64,000 nucleotides of DNA, taken from NCBI GenBank assembly GCA_035556555.1, contig DATMES010000035.1, positions 1 through 64,000 on the forward strand. The letters are read 5' to 3'. Of the stretch, positions 41,131-50,025 are shown in pieces. Each line of letters begins with the position of its first letter. Positions within the stretch are counted from its first letter, which is position 1. Under the pieces are notes generated by a model. It worked only from the letters and a program-made list of their open reading frames with translations, was not told where the DNA came from and did no database searches. Source of the stretch: Frankiaceae bacterium. Its GTDB lineage: Bacteria > Actinomycetota > Actinomycetes > BP-191. A program made the translations under genes and the position numbers.

Positions 41131-42636
41131 CTACCCTGCGGGCTCGAACCGTTCCTTCATCGCCTCGAAGAGGTCCCGCGAACGTTCCCAGTCGGGCTCG
41201 CGGGTCTGGAAGTTCAGCGCGTAGCCCTTGCCGCCGGTGACGAAGCCGAGGTTGATGGCGTGCAGCAGGTTGGTCTCGCGCCAGCGGTACTCCCAGACGG
41301 CCGCCTCGTAGCCGCGGTACTCCGCGTCCTCGATGCGGATCTGCTGGTAGCCGCCGTGCGTGCGCGCGAAGCCCTGCGCGCCGGACTCCCAGGCCGCCTT
41401 GGCGTCGTTGCCCGGCGTGTCGGTGAAGCCGACGCGCAGGTAGCGCCCGGTGCCGGGCTCGCGGAAGTCGGTCGCGTAGTCGGTGCGCGGCTGGATGGTC
41501 CAGCCCTTCGGGTAGTGGACGGTCCAGCCCTGGGACGGGTGCGTGTACGTCACGAACGTCACCCCGGCCACGTCCCGCGGCCTGCTGTCGGGGACGCCGG
41601 GAACGGCGGGGCCGCGGCCGCGCAGCCCGACGAACGCCGCCAGCCCGGCCGCGCCGAGCAGCAGCAGGACGACGAGCGGGATCCGCCACCAGGAGCGGCG
41701 TACGGGCGTGTCGGCGACCGGCGTCGTACGGCGCGGCGCCAGCGCGGGAGTCGCGAGGGTCGGTGCCATCGGCTGGGTCGCGTCGGTCGGCGGCGGGGCC
41801 ACGTCGACCGTGCCGCCGTTGGCGACGGTCGTGAGCATCGCGCGCAGGTCCGCGACGCTCGGGCGCTGCGCGGGGTCCTTCGCGAGCATCGCGTACAGCA
41901 CCGGGGCCAGCGTGCCCGCGCACGAGTCGACCTCGAGGTCGTCGTGCGCGACGGAGGTGAGCGTGGCGATCGGCTCCCCGCGGTCGAACGGCGGCCGCCC
42001 GCACGCGCCGTAGAACAGCGTCGCCCCGAGCCCCCACAGGTCGGTGTCGGGCGTGACCGGCTCGCCGCGGGCCTGCTCGGGGGAGATGTACGACGGGGAG
42101 CCGAGCACGATCCCCGTCGACGTCAGGCGCGGGTCGTCCTTGATCTGCGCGATGCCGAAGTCGGTGAGCTTGACCGAGTCGCCGGCCACGAGGACGTTCC
42201 CCGGCTTGAGGTCGCGGTGCACGATGCCGGACGCGTGCGCGGCGGCGAGGACGTCGAGGACGGCGAGGCCGATCCGCGCGACCTCCGCGGCGGGCAGCGG
42301 GCCGTTCTCCTGCACGATGTCGGCGAGTGTCGGCGCGTCTACGAGCTCCATGACGATGTACGCCTGGCCCTCGTCCTCCGCGACGTCGTAGACGGTGACG
42401 GCGCCGGAGTGGTTGAGCATCGCGGCGGCGCGCGCCTCGCGCATGACGCGCTCCTGCAGCGCCTCGCGCTCGTCGGCGGGCAGGCCTGGCTGGAGGTGGA
42501 CCTCTTTGACCGCGACGGAGCGGCCGAGCACCTGGTCGTCGGCGCGCCAGACGGTGCCCATGCCCCCCTTGCCGACCTGCTCGTGGAGCAGGTAGCGGTC
42601 GGCGACGACGCGATCGTCGCCGGAGGGCTCGGCCAT
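41131..42636 (-). CDS. Membrane Ser/Thr protein kinase (PknB-like)
   Basis: A 501-residue kinase from ATG 42636 (AGGGG upstream). The kinase domain (about 14-270) shows the glycine loop VGKGGMGTVW, Lys44 (VAVKEV), HRDLKPGN, DFGIAQ and SPEQARGEP. A Pro/Thr-rich linker leads to one membrane helix (WWRIPLVVLLLLGAAGLAAF, near 325) and an extracellular domain of about 160 residues beginning with a YTHPSQGWTVHYPKGW sequence. PASTA repeats are absent. It is divergent from the epimerase gene. Confidence 0.92.
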   Translation of the reverse strand: MAEPSGDDRVVADRYLLHEQVGKGGMGTVWRADDQVLGRSVAVKEVHLQPGLPADEREALQERVMREARAAAMLNHSGAVTVYDVAEDEGQAYIVMELVDAPTLADIVQENGPLPAAEVARIGLAVLDVLAAAHASGIVHRDLKPGNVLVAGDSVKLTDFGIAQIKDDPRLTSTGIVLGSPSYISPEQARGEPVTPDTDLWGLGATLFYGACGRPPFDRGEPIATLTSVAHDDLEVDSCAGTLAPVLYAMLAKDPAQRPSVADLRAMLTTVANGGTVDVAPPPTDATQPMAPTLATPALAPRRTTPVADTPVRRSWWRIPLVVLLLLGAAGLAAFVGLRGRGPAVPGVPDSRPRDVAGVTFVTYTHPSQGWTVHYPKGWTIQPRTDYATDFREPGTGRYLRVGFTDTPGNDAKAAWESGAQGFARTHGGYQQIRIEDAEYRGYEAAVWEYRWRETNLLHAINLGFVTGGKGYALNFQTREPDWERSRDLFEAMKERFEPAG

Positions 42637-42693
42637 GCCGTACCCCTGCCCGCGCGCGGCGCGGTCCATGCCTGCCGGTTACGCTGCGTTCAC

Positions 42694-43674
42694 ATGAAGG
42701 TGTTCCTGACCGGGGGTACGGGCTTCATCGGGGGCGAGGTCGCGCGCCGCCTGCGGGAGCGCGGTGACGACGTCGTGGCGCTCGTCCGGACGCCCGCCGC
42801 TGCCACATCCCTGCGCGACCTCGGCTGCGCGCTCGTCGCCGGCTCCCTGTCGTCTCCCGACGCGATCCGGTCCGGGCTCGAGGGCGCCGACGCCGCGATC
42901 CACGGCGCCGCCGTCTACGAGGTCGGCATCCCCGCCAAGCGGCGGCCCGCGATGTACGAGGCCAACGTCACCGGCACCCGTACCGTCCTCTCCGCCGCCC
43001 TCGACGCGGGCACGACGAAGGTCGTGTACGTCTCCTCCGTCGTGGCGTTCGGCGACACCAAGGGCGCCGTCGTGGACGAGGGCCACGAGCACCCCGGGCG
43101 CTTCACGTCGTACTACGACGAGACCAAGCACCTCGCCCACAGGGAGGCTCGGCGGCAGATCGCGGCCGGGCTGCCGTGCGTCGTCGCGCAGCCCGGCGCG
43201 GTCTACGGCCCCCACGACCACAGCGTCATCGGCGACGTGGTGCGCAAGGTCGCGCGCGGGCGGCTGCCGGCGGTGGCGTTCCCAGAGTTCGGCGTGACGG
43301 CGGTGCACCGCGACGACGTCGCCGACGGCATCCTGCGGGCGCTCGACGCCGGGCGCCCCGGGGAGTCGTACGTCCTCGGCGGCGACATCACGACGCTCGG
43401 CGACATCGTGTCCTGCGCCGCGCGGGTCGCCGGGCGGCGGGCGCCGCGGCTGACGGTGCCGGTGTCGTTCGTCAGGGCGGTCGCGCCGCTCGGCCCGCTC
43501 GTCGGGCCGCTCCTGGGCTACCCGCCGAACATGCGCGAGCTCGTCTCGACTAGTGACGGCGTGACGTTCTGGGCCTCGGACGCCAAGGCCCGCGCCGAGC
43601 TCGGCTACACGACGCGCCACCTCGAGGACGGCCTGCGCGACACGCTGCGCGCCGAGGGCCTGCTGCGCGCGTAG
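42694..43674 (+). CDS. NAD(P)-dependent epimerase/dehydratase-family protein
   Basis: A 326-residue extended-SDR protein with the Rossmann motif VFLTGGTGFIGGEV (GxxGxxG), AAVYEVG, a serine-rich active-site strand VVYVSSVVAFG and the catalytic YYDETK (YxxxK). It belongs to the NAD-dependent epimerase/3β-HSD-like group; the substrate is not determinable. It converges with the pirin gene, and the gap holds a dispersed 38-bp repeat. Confidence 0.85.
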   Translation: MKVFLTGGTGFIGGEVARRLRERGDDVVALVRTPAAATSLRDLGCALVAGSLSSPDAIRSGLEGADAAIHGAAVYEVGIPAKRRPAMYEANVTGTRTVLSAALDAGTTKVVYVSSVVAFGDTKGAVVDEGHEHPGRFTSYYDETKHLAHREARRQIAAGLPCVVAQPGAVYGPHDHSVIGDVVRKVARGRLPAVAFPEFGVTAVHRDDVADGILRALDAGRPGESYVLGGDITTLGDIVSCAARVAGRRAPRLTVPVSFVRAVAPLGPLVGPLLGYPPNMRELVSTSDGVTFWASDAKARAELGYTTRHLEDGLRDTLRAEGLLRA

Positions 43675-43716
43675 CGGTCCGTGCGCACCGAGCGCTCGCC
43701 TCGTTCCTTGACGTTC

Positions 43717-43754
43717 GTGCGCCGGTCTCGAGCGTCGTGATCTTCAAAGAACGG
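43717..43754. repeat. 38-bp extragenic repeat, copy 2
   Basis: Second copy of the repeat at 23346-23383 with two mismatches in 38; here it lies wholly between convergent genes (epimerase and pirin). The identical core is GTGATCTTCAAAGAACGG. Confidence 0.6.
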
Positions 43755-43784
43755 GCCCGCCCGCAGGTGGGGAACGAGCTGGCG

Positions 43785-44486
43785 TCAGGCCGTCTCCCAG
43801 AGCAGCACCTCGGCGCCGTCCTCACCCGCGGTGAGGCGCGGCGCGCCGGCCGCGACGAGGCGTACGGAGTCGCCCTCCCCCAGGTCCCCGGCGCCGTCGA
43901 GGGCGGCGGTGCCGCGGGCGACGTAGAGATGCACGTGCCGGTTGTCGGGCCCGGTGACGGTCTCGTGCGCGCGGAGCCTGCCCGCCCAGAGCACGGCGTC
44001 GCGCTGGCGGATCGAGATGGCCGCGTCGTGCCCGCGCCCGGACGCGATCGCGTGCAGGCCGCCGCGAGCCAGCTCGGCCGCGACGTCGAGCTGCTCGTAC
44101 GACGGGTCCGCCCGCTCGGTGTCCGGCCGCACCCACATCTGCACGAAGCGCACGTCGGTCCCGCCGCGCGGGCACAGCTCGCTGTGCCAGATCCCGGTGC
44201 CCGCGCTCATCCGCTGCGCGAGCCCGGGGTAGATGACGTCGCGGTTGCCCAGCGTGTCCTCGTGCCGCAGCTCGCCGTCGAGCACCCACGTGACGATCTC
44301 CATGTCGCGATGCGGGTGCGTACGGAAGCCGCTCCCGGCGCGCACGACGTCGTCGTTGCTCACGAGCAGCAGGCCGTGATGGGTGTTGGCGGCGTCGTAG
44401 TGCGGCCCGAACGAGAAGCAGTGCCGCGAGTCGAGCCAGTCGGTGCGCGTCGTGAAGCGCTCGGCGGCGCGGCGTACCTCGATCAC
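43785..44486 (-). CDS. Pirin-family protein
   Basis: This 233-residue protein has the pirin N-domain with metal-binding histidines in THPHRDMEIVTWVLDGELRH and GIWHSE, and the RMSAGTGIWH signature. Pirins are iron-binding cupins that may act as quercetin-2,3-dioxygenases or redox sensors; the role here is open. GTG 44486 overlaps the SDR stop by four bases, so the two are coupled. Confidence 0.88.
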   Translation of the reverse strand: MIEVRRAAERFTTRTDWLDSRHCFSFGPHYDAANTHHGLLLVSNDDVVRAGSGFRTHPHRDMEIVTWVLDGELRHEDTLGNRDVIYPGLAQRMSAGTGIWHSELCPRGGTDVRFVQMWVRPDTERADPSYEQLDVAAELARGGLHAIASGRGHDAAISIRQRDAVLWAGRLRAHETVTGPDNRHVHLYVARGTAALDGAGDLGEGDSVRLVAAGAPRLTAGEDGAEVLLWETA

Positions 44487-45214
44487 AGCCCACCGGCCAC
44501 GCGCAGGACGGCGCCGGTGACGTACGACGCCTCGTCGCTGAGCAGCCACGCGATCGCCGGAGCTACCTCGTCAGGCTCGCCGGCCCGGCCGGTCGGCACC
44601 CTGCCCTTGACGCGCTCGATGCGGCCCGGCTCGCCCGCGCCGGCGTGGATGTCCGTGCGGACCAGGCCGGGGGCCACGGCGTTGACGCGGATGCCGCGCG
44701 GCGCCAGCTCCTTCGCCAGGCCGACCGTGAGCGCGTCGACCCCGGCCTTGGCGGCGGCGTAGTGGACGTACTCGTGCGGCGACCCGAGCGTCGCGGCGGA
44801 GGAGGAGACGTTGACGATCGCGGAGCCCGGACCCATGACCTGCGCGGCGCGGCGGCAGCAGAGGACGACGCCGAGGAGGTTGACGTCGAGCACCGTCTCG
44901 ATGACCTCCACGGGTGTGTCCGCGAGGTCGCCGATGTGCGCGGTGAGGCCGGCGTTGGCGACGAGGCCGGTGACCGGGCCGAGGGGCTCGGCCGCGGCGA
45001 AGAGCGCGTCCACGTCGCCCGCGTCCCGTACGTCCCCTGGCACGGTCACGCACCGGACGCCGTGTCGTACGACCTCCGCCTCGACCCGTGCGGCCGCGGC
45101 GGCGTGGGAGCGGTAGCCGAGGACGAGGTCGTGGCCCGCCGCCGCGAGGCGCAGCGCCGTCGCGGCGCCGATGCCGCGGCTCGCTCCGGTGACGACGGTG
45201 ACCACGAACGGCAT
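44483..45214 (-). CDS. Short-chain dehydrogenase/reductase (classical SDR)
   Basis: A 243-residue classical SDR: cofactor loop TGASRGIG near residue 9, NAG motif LVANAGLT, catalytic Ser in VNVSSSAAT and YAAAKAG (YxxxK), and the end EASYVTGAVLRVAGGL. It is FabG-like but of unknown substrate. It is coupled to the pirin gene downstream and divergent from a DUF2330 gene (68-base gap). ATG 45214 starts the conserved region. Confidence 0.88.
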   Translation of the reverse strand: MPFVVTVVTGASRGIGAATALRLAAAGHDLVLGYRSHAAAAARVEAEVVRHGVRCVTVPGDVRDAGDVDALFAAAEPLGPVTGLVANAGLTAHIGDLADTPVEVIETVLDVNLLGVVLCCRRAAQVMGPGSAIVNVSSSAATLGSPHEYVHYAAAKAGVDALTVGLAKELAPRGIRVNAVAPGLVRTDIHAGAGEPGRIERVKGRVPTGRAGEPDEVAPAIAWLLSDEASYVTGAVLRVAGGL

Positions 45215-45281
45215 TCTGCGCGGAACCGTCCCGCCGCGCGCCCCGTCACACCCCCACACGACGAGGCGACGGAGGACGGCG

Positions 45282-46337
45282 ATGAGGCGAGTGCTGGCGG
45301 TGGCGGGCGCGACGGTGGCGTTCCTGGTGGGGGTGGCCGGTCCGGCGGTCGCGTGCGGGGGGCTCATCGGCCCGAACGGCGCCGTGAACCTGCTGCGCAC
45401 CACGACGTTCGCCGGATACCACGACGGCGTCGAGCACTACGTCACGTCGTTCGCGTTCGCGGGCGGGGGAGGGGCCTTCGGGTCGCTGACGCCGCTGCCC
45501 GGCGTTCCGACGAAGGTCGAGCGCGGCGGTGACTGGACGCTCCAGCGTCTCATCCGCGAGACGACGGCGGTCGCCGAGAGCGCGCGCTTCGCCGCGCCGA
45601 CCGCGCTGGCCTCCAAGGGAGACGCCGAGGTGATCATGAAGGTCAAGGTCGACGCCCTCGACATCACGGTCCTCAAGGGCGGTGGCAAGGCCGTCGGCGA
45701 GTGGGCGACCGAGCACGGCTTCCGGCTCCCGCCGGACGCGCCCGAGGTCCTCGACTTCTACGCGCGGCGCAGCCCGATCTTCCTGGCGGCGGCGTTCGAC
45801 GCGAACGAGGCGAAGAAGCGGGGCCAGAACATCGGTGACGGCACGCCCGTCCACATCACGATCCCGACCGCCAACCCCTGGGTACCGCTGCGCATCCTCG
45901 CGCTCGGCAAGGACGCCCGCGAGCGGGTCGAGGCCGACGTCTACCTGCTCACCGACCGCCGCCCCAACCTGCTCTCCACGACACGCATCGGCACGAACGC
46001 CACGCTGTCCATCGAGTACGACGACGCCGCGAGCGAGTCGCTGCTCCGCGACCTCCGCGACGACAAGACCGGTGACTGGGTGCCCGACTCGGGATGGCTG
46101 ACGAAGGTCACGGTGTCCGGACCCGCCGGTGACCTCACGGGCGACCTCGCCATCGACGCGAACGGCGTCCAGGAGCCGTCCATGGTCGCCGCCGGCTTCA
46201 ACATCGCGCCCGGCTCACCCGGCTTTCCGCAGCCGTACGACGAGTCCCCTGCCCCCGCGATCGCCGTCGCGGTGATGGCCGGCTCGCTGCTGACGGCGGC
46301 GGCGGTGAGCTCGTTCCGCGGGCGGCGTACGGCATGA
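45282..46337 (+). CDS. DUF2330-type exported membrane protein
   Basis: 351 residues from ATG 45282 (GGAGGAC upstream). A signal peptide ends AVACGG, and the Cys-Gly-Gly directly after cleavage is typical of DUF2330 proteins. A C-terminal hydrophobic segment (AIAVAVMAGSLLTAAAVSSF) with a basic tail (RGRRTA) suggests an anchored extracellular protein. A cupredoxin gene overlaps its stop by four bases, suggesting a joint role at the cell surface. Confidence 0.75.
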   Translation: MRRVLAVAGATVAFLVGVAGPAVACGGLIGPNGAVNLLRTTTFAGYHDGVEHYVTSFAFAGGGGAFGSLTPLPGVPTKVERGGDWTLQRLIRETTAVAESARFAAPTALASKGDAEVIMKVKVDALDITVLKGGGKAVGEWATEHGFRLPPDAPEVLDFYARRSPIFLAAAFDANEAKKRGQNIGDGTPVHITIPTANPWVPLRILALGKDARERVEADVYLLTDRRPNLLSTTRIGTNATLSIEYDDAASESLLRDLRDDKTGDWVPDSGWLTKVTVSGPAGDLTGDLAIDANGVQEPSMVAAGFNIAPGSPGFPQPYDESPAPAIAVAVMAGSLLTAAAVSSFRGRRTA

Positions 46338-46738
46338 GGCTCGCCGCGTTCTGGCCGGTGCTCGCCCTCGCGGCGGCACCGGCCTGCGGGTCGGCCGAGG
46401 CCCGCGTCACGACGACCGACGCCGTGCTCGACGTGCGGTGGTCGGCGTTCTCCGAGTCGTCGGTGAAGGTGCCGCGCGGCGTGCCGATCACGTTCACGAT
46501 CCGCAACGACGACCCGATCGGCCACGAGCTCATCGTCGGCGACGCGGCGCTGCAGTCCAGGCACGAGAAGGGCACCGAGCCGGCGCACGAGGACCGGCCC
46601 GGCGAGGTCACGGTCGGGCCTGGGGAGACGGCGACGACGACGGTGACGTTCGCGGAGGCGGGGATGGCGTACTTCGCCTGCCACCTGCCGGGCCACTACC
46701 GGTACGGCATGCGGGGCGTGGTGCACGTCGTGCGGTGA
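46334..46738 (+). CDS. Exported cupredoxin (plastocyanin-like)
   Basis: A 134-residue protein, ATG 46334 overlapping the DUF2330 stop (ATGA). An N-terminal signal with possible lipobox AAPAC is followed by a cupredoxin domain with a histidine in GHELIVG and the cysteine/histidine/methionine loop FACHLPGHYRYGM, a full type-1 copper set. It probably carries electrons or copper on the outer face. This is the second cupredoxin of the window. Confidence 0.78.
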   Translation: MRLAAFWPVLALAAAPACGSAEARVTTTDAVLDVRWSAFSESSVKVPRGVPITFTIRNDDPIGHELIVGDAALQSRHEKGTEPAHEDRPGEVTVGPGETATTTVTFAEAGMAYFACHLPGHYRYGMRGVVHVVR

Positions 46739-46773
46739 GGCCAGCCAGCCAGCCGCCGCCGCCGCTGCCCGAA

Positions 46774-46842
46774 GTTACTGGTGAGTAGCGACAGCGGCCG
46801 AGCACGAACTGGTGAGCCGCGACGTCGCTACTCACCAGTAAC
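46774..46842. repeat. 69-bp palindromic repeat, copy 2
   Basis: Same 19-bp arms and a 31-base centre as the copy at 28791-28859; its centre is the reverse complement of that copy's centre with three mismatches, so this copy is inverted. It lies 35 bases after a stop codon in an intergenic gap. Confidence 0.75.
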
Positions 46843-46932
46843 CAGGTGACCGGCGACTTCCCGTCAACGGCAGGCAACTTCACCGGTATCCGGGCACGCG
46901 GCCACCGTCGCGGGCGCCGTCGCGGGCGTCCC

Positions 46933-47988
46933 TTAGGCCGTCTCGTCCTCGACAGCGACGGCTCTGCTCAGCGAACGTCCTGGCAGCAGCATCGACGAGC
47001 CGAGGGCCGTCGCGACGAGCTTGCCGTCGGCGTTGCGGATCTCGGCGGTCGCCACGGAGATGCTGCGGCCGTGGTTGACGACGCGGCCGACGGCGGTGAG
47101 GACGCGGCCGTCGGGCGGCGCGGGGCGGATGAACTTCACCGTGATGTCGATCGGTGCCGACGCCGTGCCCGCGGGTGCCAGCGTCGCGCTCGCCGTGGCG
47201 ATGGCGGAGTCGGCGAGGTAGACGAGGAAGCCGCCCTCGACGAAGCCGGTCGGGCTGCACAGCCACGGGCTCGCGGGCATCGCCCACGTCGTCTCGCCCT
47301 CGCCGATCTCGACCGGGCGCGATCCGGTGACGTAGTGCAGCGGCGGCGGTTCGACGGCGCCGGAGACGCAGCCGCGGTAGAGGTCGTACCCGCTCATCCG
47401 GTCGGCCTCGGCGCCGAGGACGGTGCCGACGGGCTCGCGCAGGTACGGGTCCGGGGTGTCGTACGTCACGGGCTCCAGCACAGGCAGCTCGGCCGGGCGG
47501 GGCGGCGGGTCGACGGGCGGGAAGACGAAGCAGCGGCTCGTCGCGTGCGCCAGCTCGCGGCCGTCGGCGTCGGTCACCACCGCGTCGGACAGCGCGAGCG
47601 AACGCCCCGCGTGGATGACCCGCCCCTTCGCCGTGATGTCGCGGCCGTCGGGGAACGCCGGGCGGAGGTACGACATCGACAGCTCGGACGTCGTGTAGAC
47701 CGTGCCGGGCGGCAGCGTCGACTGGATCGAGCAGCCGAGCGGCCCGTCCGCGAGCGCGGCGAGGATGCCGCCGCTGATGACGCCGTGGTGCGACACGAGC
47801 CAGCCCGTGGACGGCATCGTGAACGTCGACGTACCGGGCCCGATCGCGGTCGGCCGCATGCCGGTCAGGTGGTGCATCGGCGGTGGTACGGAGCGCCCCT
47901 CGATGCCCGCGCGCATCTGCTCGATGCCCGACAGCGCGAGCATCTCCGGCCGGTAGAAGCCGCCCCGAGGTGGCTCGTCGAGGATCAC
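46933..47988 (-). CDS. Double-hotdog PaaI-like thioesterase-family protein
   Basis: The 351-residue protein consists of two tandem hotdog units. Each has the central helix motif (HHGVISGGILAALADGPLG in unit 1, TGFVEGGFLVYLADSAIA in unit 2) and the following β-strand (RPAFPDGRDITAKGRVIHAG and RPAPPDGRVLTAVGRVVNHG). Such fused repeats form pseudodimers and hydrolyse acyl-CoA thioesters; the substrate is unknown. GTG 47988 is divergent from the glycosylase gene with an 18-base gap, so their promoters overlap. Confidence 0.8.
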   Translation of the reverse strand: MILDEPPRGGFYRPEMLALSGIEQMRAGIEGRSVPPPMHHLTGMRPTAIGPGTSTFTMPSTGWLVSHHGVISGGILAALADGPLGCSIQSTLPPGTVYTTSELSMSYLRPAFPDGRDITAKGRVIHAGRSLALSDAVVTDADGRELAHATSRCFVFPPVDPPPRPAELPVLEPVTYDTPDPYLREPVGTVLGAEADRMSGYDLYRGCVSGAVEPPPLHYVTGSRPVEIGEGETTWAMPASPWLCSPTGFVEGGFLVYLADSAIATASATLAPAGTASAPIDITVKFIRPAPPDGRVLTAVGRVVNHGRSISVATAEIRNADGKLVATALGSSMLLPGRSLSRAVAVEDETA

Positions 47989-48006
47989 GCGGGGAGACTA
48001 ACGCTC

Positions 48007-48870
48007 GTGCCCGAGCTGCCCGAGGTCGAGTCGCTGGCGCGCTGGCTCACCGCCCGCGCGGTCGGCCGCGTCGTCGCCCGCGTCGAGCCCGTCGCGATCA
48101 GCGCGCTGAAGACGTTCGACCCGCCGGCGCACGGGCTCCAGGGACTGGAGATCACGGGCGTCACGCGACACGGCAAGTTCCTCGACGTCGACGTCTCCGG
48201 GCTGCACCTCGTCATCCACCTCGCCCGCGCGGGCTGGCTGCGCTGGAAGGACTCGCAGCCCACGGCGCTCGCCCGGCCCGGCGGCAAGAACCCGCTCGCG
48301 TTCCGCGTCGTCCTCGACGACGACAGCGGCTTCGACCTCACCGAGGCAGGCACGAAGAAGGGCCTCGCGGTGTACGTCGTGCGGCGGCCGGAGGACGTCC
48401 CCGGCGTGGACCGCCTCGGGGTCGACGTGCTGTCGCCGGAGTTCACCGCCTTACGACTCGGCCGGCTCCTCGAAGGCCGGCGCGTGCAGGTCAAGGGCGC
48501 GCTGACCGACCAGTCGCTCATCGCGGGTGTCGGCAACGCGTACTCCGACGAGGCCCTGCACGCGGCGCGGCTGTCGCCGTTCAAGATCGCCGGAACGCTC
48601 GACGCCGGCGAGGTCGACCGCCTCCACGAGGCGCTGGTGTCGGTCATCAGCGCGGCCGTGGAGCGTTCGCGCGACCTGCCGGCCGGCGAGCTCAAGGCCG
48701 AGAAGAAGTCCGGCCTCAACGTCCACGGCCGCACCGGGGAGCCGTGCCCGGTGTGCGGGGACGTCGTACGCGAGGTGTCGTTCGCGGACAAGTCGTTGCA
48801 GTACTGCCCCACCTGCCAGACCGGCGGCAAGCCGCTGGCCGACCGCCGCCTGTCCCGCCTGCTGAAGTAG
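48007..48870 (+). CDS. Fpg/Nei-family DNA glycosylase
   Basis: A 287-residue DNA-repair enzyme starting MPELPEVES after GTG 48007: Pro2 is the catalytic nucleophile and Glu3 the general acid. A helix-two-turn-helix segment lies in the middle (TDQSLIAGVGNAYSDEALHA). A C-terminal zinc finger with CPVC and CPTC holds the DNA. It removes oxidised bases. It is the first gene of an operon with a rhodanese and a mycothiol-type enzyme, which fits an oxidative-stress setting. Confidence 0.92.
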   Translation: MPELPEVESLARWLTARAVGRVVARVEPVAISALKTFDPPAHGLQGLEITGVTRHGKFLDVDVSGLHLVIHLARAGWLRWKDSQPTALARPGGKNPLAFRVVLDDDSGFDLTEAGTKKGLAVYVVRRPEDVPGVDRLGVDVLSPEFTALRLGRLLEGRRVQVKGALTDQSLIAGVGNAYSDEALHAARLSPFKIAGTLDAGEVDRLHEALVSVISAAVERSRDLPAGELKAEKKSGLNVHGRTGEPCPVCGDVVREVSFADKSLQYCPTCQTGGKPLADRRLSRLLK

Positions 48871-48879
48871 GAGCTCCCG

Positions 48880-49188
48880 TTGCAGCCGTCCGACGTGACC
48901 GAAGGAACGTTCCTGCTCGACGTCCGCGAGGACGACGAGTGGGCGGCCGGGCACATCCCCGGCTCGTCGCACATCCCCATGAGCGGGCTGCTCGCGCGGG
49001 TCGCCGAGGTGCCGAAGGACCGCGACGTCTGCGTCGTCTGCAAGGTCGGGGCGCGGTCGGCGCAGGTGACGGCGTACCTGCGGCAGCAGGGCTGGCCGTC
49101 GGTCGCGAACCTCGACGGCGGCGTCGTCGCGTGGGTCGGCGCGGGCAAGCCGTTCGTGGCGGACGCGGGGGAGGCGAGGGTGCTGTGA
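48880..49188 (+). CDS. Single-domain rhodanese
   Basis: This 102-residue protein starts at TTG 48880 with GGAGC nine bases upstream. It has the rhodanese fold landmarks (LLDVREDDEWAAGHIPGSSH) and active-site loop VCKVGARSAQ, the Cys carrying the persulphide. Roles range from sulphur transfer to cyanide/thiosulphate handling. Its stop overlaps the next gene by four bases (GTGA), so translation is coupled. Confidence 0.85.
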   Translation: MQPSDVTEGTFLLDVREDDEWAAGHIPGSSHIPMSGLLARVAEVPKDRDVCVVCKVGARSAQVTAYLRQQGWPSVANLDGGVVAWVGAGKPFVADAGEARVL

Positions 49189-49931
49189 GCACACCGGTCT
49201 CCTCGATCAAGCAGATCAAGCGCGGCGAGGGCGCGCTGCTGTCGCGGGTCGAGTACACGCGGCTCGCGCAGACGCTCCTCGAGCTCACCGAGGAGGAGTG
49301 GGCGGCGCCGGTCCCCGACTGCCCCGGCTGGACCGTCAAGGCGCTGGCGTCGCACGTGCTCGGCGGGCTCGAGTGCGTACGCAAGCCGAAGGAGTTCGTG
49401 CGCCAGTACCTCGCCGGCATCCGGCTCGCGAAGAAGCTCGATCTGCCGGGCCCCGTCGACGGCCTCAACGAGGTGCAGATCCGCAAGTACGCCGCGATGA
49501 CCGGCCCCCAGATCGCCGCGCGGATCGCGGACCTCGTCGAGCCGGCGCTGCGGCACCGGATGCGGACGCCGTTGGTGCTGCGCTACGGCATCTGGACCAA
49601 GCTCGACGTGAAGGGCCGGACGCCGGTCGCGTGGGTGCTCGACGTCGTCTACACGCGGGACACGTTCCTGCACCGGCTCGACGTGGCGCGGGCGCTCGGT
49701 CGCGACGTGGAGGTCGACGAGGTCGAGGGCCGCGTCATCGCGGACATGGTGCGCGAGTGGGCGGCCCGCCACGGCCAGCCGGTGACGCTGCGGCTCACCG
49801 GGCCCGCCGGGGGGACGTACGTCGCGGGGACCGGCGGCGCGGAGGTCGAGTGCGACGCCGTCGAGTGGGCGCGCGCCGTAGCAGGTCGCGCGCCCGCTGT
49901 GGGGCTCCTGGCGACATCTGTGCAGATCTAG
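49185..49931 (+). CDS. Mycothiol-dependent maleylpyruvate-isomerase-fold protein
   Basis: A 248-residue protein with the DinB-like N-terminal domain of the maleylpyruvate isomerase family: CPGWTVKALASHVLGGLE (GWT-x3-L-x-x-H, metal-binding His), and later DVVYTRDTFLHRLDVARALG with a further histidine (HR). These enzymes use mycothiol as thiol cofactor; the substrate is unknown. A C-terminal SCP2-like part (VTLRLTGPAGGTYVAG) is present. It is the third gene of the Nei-rhodanese operon. Confidence 0.75.
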   Translation: MSTPVSSIKQIKRGEGALLSRVEYTRLAQTLLELTEEEWAAPVPDCPGWTVKALASHVLGGLECVRKPKEFVRQYLAGIRLAKKLDLPGPVDGLNEVQIRKYAAMTGPQIAARIADLVEPALRHRMRTPLVLRYGIWTKLDVKGRTPVAWVLDVVYTRDTFLHRLDVARALGRDVEVDEVEGRVIADMVREWAARHGQPVTLRLTGPAGGTYVAGTGGAEVECDAVEWARAVAGRAPAVGLLATSVQI

Positions 49932-50025
49932 CGGACATCGCCCGGAAGCCTGTGGACGGCGCGCTGGTGCCGTTCGCGCACCGTCGCCGACCCTGGGCTG
50001 ACGGGGAACCGAGCCAAGGGGCACC

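Noticed and set aside
39697-43674. 1325-codon open frame on the plus strand
   Set aside because: Only its last 327 codons (the epimerase) look like protein; the rest is antisense to the propeller and kinase genes and is a product of high GC.
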